Source: Pseudarthrobacter raffinosi (GTDB lineage: Bacteria > Actinomycetota > Actinomycetes > Actinomycetales > Micrococcaceae). Taken from it: 39,495 nt of DNA. Below are positions 27,918 through 35,329 of this stretch, piece by piece. Location of the stretch: positions 177,135 through 216,629 of the forward strand of contig NZ_JAMXBH010000007.1 in NCBI RefSeq assembly GCF_023913735.1. Reading direction: 5' to 3'. Both the position numbers and the translations under genes were made by a program. The notes under the pieces were generated by a model. The model was given only the letters and a program-made list of their open reading frames with translations. It was not told the origin of the DNA and did no database searches. Numbering within the stretch: position 1 is the first letter of the stretch; every line of letters starts with the position of its first letter.

Positions 27918-28523
27918 TTAGTTGACCTGGTTGATAATGGTTTCGGCAACCTCGCGCATGCTGAGGCGGCGGTCCATGGAGGTCTTCTGGATCCAGCGGA
28001 AAGCCTCCGGCTCCGTCAGGCCCATCTTGGTGGTCAGCAGGCTCTTGGCGCGCTCGACGAGCTTGCGGGTGGCGAACTGCTCCTGCAGGTCCGATACTTC
28101 GCTTTCGAGGGCCTTGATTTCCTCGTGGCGGGAGAGCGCAATTTCCAGGGCCGGGATGAGGTCGGCCGGGGTGAAGGGCTTGACCACGTAGGCCATGGCG
28201 CCGGCATCGCGGGCGCGCTCCACAAGTTCCTTCTGGCTGAAAGCCGTCAAAAGGACCACGGGGGCGATGCGGGCCTTGACGATCTTCTCGGCTGCGGTGA
28301 TGCCATCCATAATCGGCATCTTGACGTCCATCAGGACGAGGTCCGGCTTGAGTTCCTCGGCGAGCTGCACGGCCTTCTCGCCGTTGTCTGCTTCGCCCAC
28401 CACGTCATAGCCTTCGCCGCGCAGGATCTCGATGATGTCGAGTCGGATGAGGGTTTCATCCTCGGCCACAATGACGCGGCGCGCCGGCTGGGACGTGGGT
28501 TTTGACTCCGTTTGTTCAGTCAC
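27918..28523 (-). CDS. pdtaR: ANTAR-domain response regulator, PdtaR type
   Basis: Two-component response regulator expected to act on RNA as an antiterminator. 201 aa. The receiver domain has Glu21/Asp22 in VAEDE, the phospho-acceptor Asp66 in LVLMDVKMP, and Lys115 in YVVKPF. A short coiled linker (about 130-145) leads to the ANTAR domain (about 145-198, with AKSLLTTKMGLTEPEAFRWIQK), which binds paired hairpins in nascent RNA. The GTG start at 28523 has AAGGAG upstream. Its sensor kinase is not in the window. It converges on pyk; mycobacterial Rv1626 is the known relative. Confidence 0.93.
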   Translation of the reverse strand: MTEQTESKPTSQPARRVIVAEDETLIRLDIIEILRGEGYDVVGEADNGEKAVQLAEELKPDLVLMDVKMPIMDGITAAEKIVKARIAPVVLLTAFSQKELVERARDAGAMAYVVKPFTPADLIPALEIALSRHEEIKALESEVSDLQEQFATRKLVERAKSLLTTKMGLTEPEAFRWIQKTSMDRRLSMREVAETIINQVN

Positions 28524-28679
28524 GGGATCTCCTTGGAAAGGTACGGCGGGAACATCACCATCTTAGGTGCGCCCGCGGCCGTAGTTTGATCTGCATGGTC
28601 TATTGCGGCGTCAGCGGCGCGATTCTGGAATTCAGCCTATCTGCATGTAGAGTAATTCCGCGTACGTGAAGCGATCGCG

Positions 28680-28708
28680 TTGCTCACAATCAGCTGTGGG
28701 CGTACCGG
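28680..28708 (+). promoter_or_regulatory. Putative tRNA-Leu promoter
   Basis: TTGCTC (28680-28685) and TACCGG (28703-28708) are separated by 17 nt, about 20 nt before tRNA-Leu. The -35 is good and the -10 is weak. Confidence 0.35.
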
Positions 28709-28727
28709 TTTGCACAGCGTATTCCGC

Positions 28728-28809
28728 GCCCGAGTGGCGGAATTGGCAGACGCGCCGCACTCAAAATGCGGTATCGAAAGGTGTGTGGGTTCGAGTCCCA
28801 CCTCGGGCA
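28728..28809 (+). tRNA. tRNA-Leu (CAA)
   Basis: Class II tRNA of 82 nt with a long variable arm. Acceptor GCCCGAG/CTCGGGC, D-arm with GGCAGAC, anticodon stem CCGCA/TGCGG around CTCAAAA (anticodon CAA), and T-arm GTGGGTTCGAGTCCCAC. The discriminator is A and CCA is not encoded. Its 3' end borders the decayed accessory patch. Confidence 0.95.
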
Positions 28810-29126
28810 CAGTGTTTCCGCAGGTCAGGGGCTTTTTTGGTGTTTCTTCGTGTGGACAGTGTCCACACTCTTGCCTCTGATCTGATGTTCCGGGTGTGTG
28901 GGGTCCCGGAAGGCGTATTCGGTTGTGTGGGGGAGCGGCTGACTACGGCGGACCGGGTGCCGCCCCGTGGGGCCTCTTCTGGGAGCTCATCCTCCTTCGT
29001 CCTTCCGTTGGGTTTTCGCGTTCACCACTTCATGGTGGCTAGAACCGCCTACAACATGACCTGCTGATTATTTTTTAGATCGACCCAGGGTTGCGGCCGG
29101 TCTGGATTTTCCGCTCTGATACCTGT
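28810..29126. other. Non-coding stretch after tRNA-Leu
   Basis: 317 bases with no gene I can support. It holds a 19-bp palindrome (28850-28868) and a T-run (28833-28838) without a clear stem before it. Open frames here are short and have no recognisable protein features. Confidence 0.5.
28850..28868. repeat. 19-bp perfect palindrome near tRNA-Leu
   Basis: GTGTGGACAGTGTCCACAC has 9-bp arms around a single G, 41 bp after the tRNA-Leu 3' end. It could be an operator, a recombination site or a transcript hairpin. No protein partner is identifiable here. Confidence 0.55.
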
Positions 29127-29594
29127 TCATGCAGGAATGCGGGGGGAACGGCATGACATGGCAACTGATCCGGAGCAGATCATGAGCTCGCTGAGCCTGC
29201 CCAGGTGGTAGCCGGGGTCGGCTTCGAGGGCGAGTTGCAGGAACTGGTGGGCCTTGCTGCCTCTGCCTTCCCACCAGTTGATGAAGGCGATGGCGGTGAG
29301 GATTGGGGCGGAGTGTCTGGTGCTGCTGCGTGTGTATGCGTGCAGCAGCACCTGCTCTGCCCACTTGACCCGGGACCAGTGCGGGTTGCTGTTCGTCTGG
29401 GCCAGGAGGACACGGTTCATGGGTTCGTCGATTCCGGGGATGTCCGCCATGAGTTGATCCCGAATGGTGGGGAACTGGAGGCTCGCGATCAGGCTGATGA
29501 TTTGCTCGTCGGTCGGAAAGGATTTTCCGGCCAGCATTTCCGTCCAAAGCGTCCGGGCCCGGTCCCTGACACCCTCGACGTTCAGGCTCTGCAT
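29127..29594 (-). pseudogene. Truncated DUF4192-like gene
   Basis: About 155 codons remain, from an internal Met (MQSLNVEGVRDRA) to the stop. The C-terminal part (APILTAIAFINWWEGRGSKA then ALEADPGYHLGRLSELM) resembles the end of actinobacterial DUF4192 proteins. The N-terminal half is missing: upstream of 29594 the frame runs into DNA complementary to an IS5-like transposase. A second frame at 29600-29690 (VPVDDGRDQGTGE, NNVVLETEGNL) may be more of the lost gene after a frameshift. The function of DUF4192 is unknown. Family assignment is from pattern memory. Confidence 0.5.
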
Positions 29595-29717
29595 TGATTT
29601 CACGCAAGTTTCCCTCCGTCTCCAGCACAACGTTGTTGTCTTCGCCCGTGCCCTGGTCTCGCCCGTCATCGACGGGCACCCTCTCGGCTGCCACCGGCCG
29701 TAGGTCCCGGACCGATC

Positions 29718-30100
29718 GTGTTCGTCAAGCTCGTCCAGGTCCTCGTGCCCGGCGCCGCCTACGAGAAGATCGCCGAAAGCACCTGCTCGGCCACCACCGT
29801 CCGGCACCGGGGAACGGGCACATCGCCGCCGGAATCTTCGAAAAGCTCGAGCAGCTATGCCTGGAAGCCTATGACCGCATCGTCGGCATGGAATTCGTGG
29901 ACCTGGCCGTGAACGGATGCATCGTCAAAGCCCCCTGCGGCGGCGAGGCCGCGGCCCGGTCCCCGGTGGACCGCGGCAAGTCCGGCACCAAACGCTCCCT
30001 GCTGGTCGACGGCAATGGCAACCCCCTGGGCACCGTGGTCGCGGCGGCAAGCGCCACGAGTCGCACAGCTGGCTGACCGGCAAGCCCGAAAACGTTCGCT
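29718..30100 (+). pseudogene. IS5-like transposase remnant
   Basis: Pieces of an IS5-type DDE transposase lie in successive frames: VKLVQVLVPGAAYEKIAES plus CSATTVR from 29718; FEKLEQLCLEAYDRIV, then LAVNGCIVKAPCGGEAAA and SPVDRGKSGTKRSLLVDGNG after a frameshift near 29810; and KRHESHSWL in a third frame near 30050. The C-terminal half is missing. The residue at the usual first catalytic Asp (VDG in relatives) is Asn (VNG). It cannot be active. No inverted repeats were found at its ends. Confidence 0.75.
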
Positions 30101-30415
30101 GATCGCCTACGACCAATGAATCCAATAGGAATTGATCAAATTGCGCCCCTGGGCTCGGCATGCATCTGTTTTCCTCCATCACGCGGGCGGAACAGCCGCG
30201 AGTTCCGCGGCTTGGCGCTTCTGCGGCGTCGACGTCGCAAAGCTCGGCTACCAGGGGCGAGACTTCGGATCCGTCGCTGAAGCCGCGGATGTCCCTGCCG
30301 GATGGATGGAAGCGTCACCGCCGCCCAGCTTGCCCTCTAAGGCCACAGCATGGGTGCGAGCCCTGCTTTCGAGGTCGCCCGTCGGCTACCTCCCCCGGGC
30401 ACAAGCGAAGCACAA
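30101..30415. other. Unassigned stretch between IS remnant and operon end
   Basis: About 315 bases, GC-rich. It has no frame that is long, well started and recognisable on either strand. It may hold further decayed mobile DNA. Confidence 0.4.
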
Positions 30416-30448
30416 GCGACGGGCCACCCAAAAGGAACGGCCCGCCGC
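30416..30448 (-). terminator. Hairpin after the HAD gene, probable operon terminator
   Basis: On the minus strand GCGGCGGGCC pairs with GGCCCGTCGC (9 of 10 bp) across a 13-nt loop, 10 nt beyond the HAD stop codon. The T-tract is poor, so termination efficiency is uncertain. Confidence 0.5.
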
Positions 30449-30458
30449 TTCGCAGCTT

Positions 30459-31073
30459 TTAGACAGCCAGCAACCGGCAGCCCAGGTCGGTGGCCCTGAA
30501 CTCGCCGAAGTCGCGCACCACCAGTTCGGCTCCCGCCTCGACAAGCCGTTCTTCCGGGCAGTAACCGCTGAGCACCCCCACGGGGACACAGCCTGCTTCC
30601 GCGGCGCAGCGCATGTCATACTCTGTGTCGCCGAAGTACAGGGCTTCGCCGCCGTCCCGGAGATCTGCCAGCACCCGGGCTTTGTCCGCGGCTTCAGTAA
30701 CGACGACGCCGAACCGGTCCTCGAGGTCAAAAGTCCTCAGTTCGGCCAGCAGGTACCCGGGCCCTGCCGCCGATATGACCGCACACATCTCGCCGGCCGC
30801 ATTGAGCTCGGCCAGAAAGCCCGCCGTACCGGCGCGAAGGGGCGCTGGCTGCGAAGCCATGGCCGCGTTCCATTCCGCAATGGCGGCCGGCACGTCTCCG
30901 GCGCGAACGCCAAGCTTCAGGAACATCTCGTCCATCGGCAGCATGAACTTGCGATCAAACTGATCCGGGCTGATCTCCTGTCCTCCCACCAGCCGCAACG
31001 CCGCATTGGTTGCACCACAGGCACGGCCTGCGTCGTCGGCAATGGTGCCGTTCCAGTCGAAAAGGTATTTCAT
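30459..31073 (-). CDS. HAD-superfamily hydrolase (probable phosphatase)
   Basis: 204 aa, cytoplasmic. HAD motifs in order: FDWNGT (nucleophile Asp6; the position that is usually the general-acid Asp is Asn8), VISAAG with Ser101, Lys131, and YFGDTEYD with Asp149 and Asp153. A helical cap fits residues about 17-85, as in phosphoglycolate phosphatase-like enzymes. The D-x-N form occurs in a known subgroup but may lower phosphatase activity. It is the last gene of the operon and its start overlaps the ABC ATPase stop (ATGA). Co-transcription with an importer and a phosphoesterase suggests it dephosphorylates the imported compound or a breakdown product. Confidence 0.85.
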   Translation of the reverse strand: MKYLFDWNGTIADDAGRACGATNAALRLVGGQEISPDQFDRKFMLPMDEMFLKLGVRAGDVPAAIAEWNAAMASQPAPLRAGTAGFLAELNAAGEMCAVISAAGPGYLLAELRTFDLEDRFGVVVTEAADKARVLADLRDGGEALYFGDTEYDMRCAAEAGCVPVGVLSGYCPEERLVEAGAELVVRDFGEFRATDLGCRLLAV

Positions 31074-32191
31074 ACAGCGGCCGACAATGCAGCGGCTGTC
31101 AGTCCCAGTTCGGAGGCCATGCCCGCCTGGAGCCCGCCAGGGCCGTGGAAAACGTGGATCTTCTCCGGATCAGACCACACCCCAACACGGGAATGCAGCT
31201 GCGGGCGCTCAGCGGAGCGGCAGGACAGGAGGAGCACCGAGCCGCCCAGGTCCACATGAACGGTCCTGAGCGGGCCGTTGGGCTCGATCAGGATCACTTC
31301 GCCTTCCGTAGTCCAGGCGTTGCCGCGCTCAGGTCGTCCAAGGCGGACGTCCTCAGGCCGGACGCCCAAGACAACGTTGCCCGTCAGGCCTGCGTTGCTG
31401 GCGTCCGTGGACACGCGTCCGTAGGCCGTCTCCAGCGCCCCGGATTCCGAGCGGACCGAGGAGAGGAGGTTCATCGGCGGCGCTCCGATGAACCCGGCAA
31501 CGAAGGCCGAGACGGGAGAATCGTAAAGCTCGTCCGGAGTGCCCAGCTGCACGATGCGCCCGTTGTCCATCACGGCAATGCGGTCGGCCATGGACATGGC
31601 GTCCTGCTGGTCATGGGTGACGGTCACGCCCGTGGCGCCCTCCTGGCTGATGAGCTGGTGGATTTCGGCGCGCAACGAGATATGGAGCTGGGCATCGAGT
31701 CCGGACATGGGCTCGTCGAGGAGTACGACGCCGGCATGCCGGGCCAGTGCGCGCGCCAGGGCAATACGCTGGCGCTGGCCGCCCGACATCGCCTTCGGGC
31801 GCCGGTGAAGCAGTTCCTCGACTCGCATCCGGGAGGCAACCTCGCGTGCCCGCTTCTCCGCCTCCTGCTTGGACAGGCCCAGGCCGTGGCGCAGCCCCAG
31901 GGTGATGTTGCCCAGGGATGACAGGTGCGGATACAGGGCGAAGTTTTGGAAAACGATCGACACGTCGCGCTGGTGGGCGGGCACGCCCGCCTGGTTCTTG
32001 CCGTCCAGTTCCACGGTGCCCTCGTCAGGGTGTTCGAGCCCGGCGATGATCCGCAGCAGGGAGGACTTGCCGGATCCCGAGGGTCCCAAAATGGAGAGGT
32101 TCTCCCTGTCCCGGATGGACAGAGTGACGCCGTCGAGCGCCGTCACGTCGCCGAAGCGCTTGGTGATGTTGGTCAGTTCAATCGCTGTCAT
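31070..32191 (-). CDS. ABC transporter ATPase (MalK/UgpC type)
   Basis: 373 aa. Nucleotide-binding domain: Walker A GPSGSGKSS (36-44), Q-loop VFQNFALYPHLS, signature MSGGQRQRIALARAL, Walker B VVLLDEPMSGLD and switch His in VTVTHDQ. The C-terminal regulatory (TOBE-like) domain, about 235-345, is typical of CUT1 sugar or glycerol-3-phosphate importers. It starts 2 nt after the binding-protein gene and overlaps the HAD gene. With two permeases and one binding protein it completes an importer. Confidence 0.94.
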   Translation of the reverse strand: MTAIELTNITKRFGDVTALDGVTLSIRDRENLSILGPSGSGKSSLLRIIAGLEHPDEGTVELDGKNQAGVPAHQRDVSIVFQNFALYPHLSSLGNITLGLRHGLGLSKQEAEKRAREVASRMRVEELLHRRPKAMSGGQRQRIALARALARHAGVVLLDEPMSGLDAQLHISLRAEIHQLISQEGATGVTVTHDQQDAMSMADRIAVMDNGRIVQLGTPDELYDSPVSAFVAGFIGAPPMNLLSSVRSESGALETAYGRVSTDASNAGLTGNVVLGVRPEDVRLGRPERGNAWTTEGEVILIEPNGPLRTVHVDLGGSVLLLSCRSAERPQLHSRVGVWSDPEKIHVFHGPGGLQAGMASELGLTAAALSAAV

Positions 32192-32193
32192 GG

Positions 32194-33489
32194 TTACTTA
32201 CCCAGCATGGAGTTGATGGACTTCGCTGTGGCGGGCACAACCTCGTCGGCCGGCTTTCCGGTGGCAAGCTGCTCCATCATGGTGCGCACGGTGTTGATGA
32301 TCTGGGCCGTCTGGGCTCCTTCGAAACCGCCCCACACCGTCAGCGGCTTGTCGTAGGTCCACGCGTACCGCATCTGGGGAGCGATGTTTTCTCCCTTGAG
32401 GAGCTCTTCGGTGGCAAGCTTGTTGACCGGAATGTAGCTGTAGTCCTTGCCGCTGCTCAGGAGCGAGGCCTCCTTGGTGAGCATCTCAGTGATCATTGCC
32501 TGGGAGAATGCTGCCTTGCAGGAGTCCTCGGAGATGACCACCCAGCCATTGCCGCCCGCAGGCAGGTCGCCCTCGGGTCCGTTGAGTCCGGGAAGGTCGA
32601 TGGGCGTCCAGTCCAGGTCCTTCGGAGCTTCCTTGGCAACCTTCACAATGCGGGACGTCGTGGCCATATGGAAGGCGAGGTTCCCGGCGACAAACTGTGC
32701 CTGGCCGTCATCCATGCGCACATTCAGGGACACTTTGTCCTCCGCCAGACGCGAGAGCAGCCCGATGGCCTCGCGGCCCTTCGGGGTGTCAAAACCGAAC
32801 GACCCATCCTCGGCCACGTACTTTTCGCCGGAGGACTGCACCAGTGCCTGCGAGAACCAGTCCGGAAGATCATCCGAAGAGATGTTGATGCTGGGCTTGC
32901 CGGTCTTCTCGGTGACCTTCCTGGCGGCTTCCTCCAGTGCTGCGAAATCCTTGATGGACGCCGGATCGGTAATGCCGGCTTCAGCCAGCAGCTTCTTGTT
33001 GACCAGCATGGTGGGCGTGGAGATCTGAAACGGTGCAAGGTAGGTGGTGCCGTTGACTTCCCCGGCCGTCAGGAACTGCTTCTGGTAACCCTCAGGAAGT
33101 GTTGCAGGGTCCAGCGGCGCGGGGTTGTAGCTGTCGGTCCAGAACCGGAGCTGGCCCAGGCCCGTCATGATCAGGTCCGGCCGCTTACCCACTGCTGAAT
33201 CCGCGACGATCTGCTTGGTGAGGTCGGAATAGTTACCGCTCTGGGCGGCGACGGCATCGATCTTGAGGCCGGGGAACTTCTGTTCCATGACCTTCTTTGC
33301 GTGGTCGACGGCGGGCGTGCCCTGGGGGGCGAACGCCAGTTTGATGGTGGTTTCCTCCGGCTTGCACTGGTCGATGGCGGCTGCAGCGGCGACAGAGCCG
33401 CCGGAGCCGGACTCAGCACCTCCGCAGGCCGAGAGGCTTAGGACCGTCACGGTGGCGAGCGCGGCGGTGGCAAGGATTTTGTGGCGCAT
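32194..33489 (-). CDS. Extracellular solute-binding lipoprotein (family 1)
   Basis: 431 aa. The signal peptide MRHKILATAALATVTVLSLS is followed by a lipobox LSAC with Cys22 as the lipidation site; the Gly/Ser-rich linker is typical. The mature part has the alpha/beta layout of family 1 sugar-binding proteins (KLAFAPQGTP, VNKKLLAEAGITDP, GGNGWVVISEDS). Ligand specificity cannot be read. The ATG follows GAAGGAATCCCC. It sits between the second permease (59-nt gap) and the ATPase (2-nt gap). Confidence 0.93.
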   Translation of the reverse strand: MRHKILATAALATVTVLSLSACGGAESGSGGSVAAAAAIDQCKPEETTIKLAFAPQGTPAVDHAKKVMEQKFPGLKIDAVAAQSGNYSDLTKQIVADSAVGKRPDLIMTGLGQLRFWTDSYNPAPLDPATLPEGYQKQFLTAGEVNGTTYLAPFQISTPTMLVNKKLLAEAGITDPASIKDFAALEEAARKVTEKTGKPSINISSDDLPDWFSQALVQSSGEKYVAEDGSFGFDTPKGREAIGLLSRLAEDKVSLNVRMDDGQAQFVAGNLAFHMATTSRIVKVAKEAPKDLDWTPIDLPGLNGPEGDLPAGGNGWVVISEDSCKAAFSQAMITEMLTKEASLLSSGKDYSYIPVNKLATEELLKGENIAPQMRYAWTYDKPLTVWGGFEGAQTAQIINTVRTMMEQLATGKPADEVVPATAKSINSMLGK

Positions 33490-33548
33490 GGGGATTCCTT
33501 CGTGTGATTTGGGAGGTCTGTAGATGGGGGTGGGGAGGGGTTACGGAG

Positions 33549-34379
33549 TCAGCCGGCGACTTCGGTGCCGGCCATACCGCGGACAAAGTGACGCTGGGCG
33601 AGGAGGAAGAGGATGACCACAGGTGCGGTCACGATAGCGGCGGCGGCCGCGAGTGCGGGATAGTCGAAGCCGGTGTCGGCATTCTGGAAGATCGCGAGGC
33701 TGAGCGGCGGGGTCATGATGGCCGGGCTACGTGCCACCAGGAGCGGCCAAAGGTAGTCGTTCCAGTGGGTGAAGATCGACAGCATGGAGAAGGCGGCTAT
33801 TGACGGAGCCGAGATCGGCACGACCACTGAGACAAGGGTCCGCAGTGGGCCCAGCCCGTCGGTCTCTGCCGCCTCCATAATGGCCTCCGGCACCGCCATC
33901 ATCTGCTGGCGCAGCATGAAGATGCCGATGGCGCTCGTGACGAACGGCAACACCAGGCCCAGCCGTGTATCGCCCAGGCCGAGCAGGTTCAGCCCCACGA
34001 AGGTTGGGATCATGGTGGCCTGGTGCGGGATGAGGAGGCAGGCCAGCACCAGGCCGAGGATGAGGCCGGCGCCGCGGAACCGGAACTTGGACAGCGCGTA
34101 GGCGGCCGGAATGCAGGTCAACAGCTGCAGGACTAGGATGCCGAGCGTCACCGCGATGCCGTTGAGCATGGCCTGGCCCAGGTTCGCCTTGTCCCAGGCC
34201 CGGGTGAAGTTTGAAAAGTCGAATTCGACGGGGATGAGGCTCAGTCCCGTGGTTGTCAGGCCCTCCGCGGGGGCCACTGCCGTCCGCACCATCCAGTAGA
34301 AGGGAAACAGTGCCAGTGCCGCCGCGAGGATGCCGAGGGTCGTAGCCAAAGCTGTGTGGACTTTGTTCAGTTTGGTCAT
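33549..34379 (-). CDS. ABC transporter permease (MalG/UgpE type)
   Basis: 276 aa with about six membrane segments, the first at about residues 11-30. The EAA loop that contacts the ATPase is EAIMEAAETDGLGPLRTL, near residue 190, as in CUT1 permeases. The frame overlaps the preceding permease by 4 bp (ATGA). It pairs with the 317-aa permease. Confidence 0.94.
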   Translation of the reverse strand: MTKLNKVHTALATTLGILAAALALFPFYWMVRTAVAPAEGLTTTGLSLIPVEFDFSNFTRAWDKANLGQAMLNGIAVTLGILVLQLLTCIPAAYALSKFRFRGAGLILGLVLACLLIPHQATMIPTFVGLNLLGLGDTRLGLVLPFVTSAIGIFMLRQQMMAVPEAIMEAAETDGLGPLRTLVSVVVPISAPSIAAFSMLSIFTHWNDYLWPLLVARSPAIMTPPLSLAIFQNADTGFDYPALAAAAAIVTAPVVILFLLAQRHFVRGMAGTEVAG

Positions 34380-35329
34380 GGGGTTTCCTTGGTACGCCGC
34401 GGACGTCCGATGATGCCGACGGCAAGCAGCAGGGCGATCAGGATGAAGGAGATGGCGGATGCTTCGCCGATCCGGAAGTACTCGAAGCCCACCTTGTGGG
34501 CCGCGGTCATGGCGGTTTCCGAGCTTCCCAGTGGGCCGCCCTTGGTCATGACGTTGACGATTTCAAAGACCTGGACGGCGCCGGTGATGGACAGGACCGT
34601 GACGAACACCACGGTGGGCCGAAGCATCGGCAGGATGACCGTCCGCAGCTTGGTGAAACCCCGGATTCCTTCGACGGCCGTCGCTTCGTGGATGGAGGAC
34701 GGGATGGTGGTCAGCCCTGCCATGAACAGCAACATGCACAGGGACGTAGCCCGCCACAGCCCCAGCAGAATAACGGTGAACAATGACGTATCGGCTTCAT
34801 CCAGCCAGTTCACCGGGGCGAGGCCGACGATCCCGAGGAGCTGGTTGGCGAAACCGCCCTGGAACGCGAAGATCCATTTGAACACCACGGCCATGGCCAC
34901 CATGTTCGCCGTCATGGGCAGAATGAGGGCGGTCTTGGCGAGCCAGCTCCCGCGGCCCATCTTTTCCATGAGCAACGCCAGCAACAGCCCCAGCACAATG
35001 GACGGGATGATCGTGGCCAGCGAATACACCAGCGTGTTCCACGCCGCCTGATGGATCAGCGGATCTGCAAAAACCTTGAGGTAATTATTGATGCCCGCGT
35101 ACTTCCATGAACCCCCGGACAGCGGGATAACGAAGAAGCTCCCGATCAGGGACAACAGGGCCGGCCCGTAGACGAACAGCAACAGGGCCGCCAGAGCGGG
35201 GAGCAGCAACAGATACGGCGTCAGGGACGGCCTGGAGTATCCAGAAGTGGGGGCCTGCTTGCCTGTACGGCCTCCGGGAGCCGGCGTTGCGGCTGCGACC
35301 TTCGCCGCCGAACGCGTCAGCAGGCTCAT
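34376..35329 (-). CDS. ABC transporter permease (MalF/UgpA type)
   Basis: 317 aa. A hydrophilic N-terminus of about 30 residues is followed by about six membrane segments (first: PYLLLLPALAALLLFVYGPA). EAA motif: HEATAVEGIRGFTKLRTV, near residue 220. It overlaps the phosphoesterase stop at its start and the second permease at its end (ATGA at both), so four operon genes are translationally linked. The family imports carbohydrates or glycerophosphate-type solutes. Confidence 0.94.
   Translation of the reverse strand: MSLLTRSAAKVAAATPAPGGRTGKQAPTSGYSRPSLTPYLLLLPALAALLLFVYGPALLSLIGSFFVIPLSGGSWKYAGINNYLKVFADPLIHQAAWNTLVYSLATIIPSIVLGLLLALLMEKMGRGSWLAKTALILPMTANMVAMAVVFKWIFAFQGGFANQLLGIVGLAPVNWLDEADTSLFTVILLGLWRATSLCMLLFMAGLTTIPSSIHEATAVEGIRGFTKLRTVILPMLRPTVVFVTVLSITGAVQVFEIVNVMTKGGPLGSSETAMTAAHKVGFEYFRIGEASAISFILIALLLAVGIIGRPRRTKETP

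Noticed and set aside
28666..29067. 133-codon frame spanning tRNA-Leu
   Set aside because: Overlaps the tRNA gene and has no protein-like features.
28810..29126. Integrated element with attachment site at tRNA-Leu
   Set aside because: No integrase gene and no repeat of the tRNA 3' end found within the window.
30132..31259. 375-codon plus-strand open frame
   Set aside because: Lies opposite the HAD gene and the end of the ABC ATPase, both of which have full family motifs. High GC produces long antisense frames.
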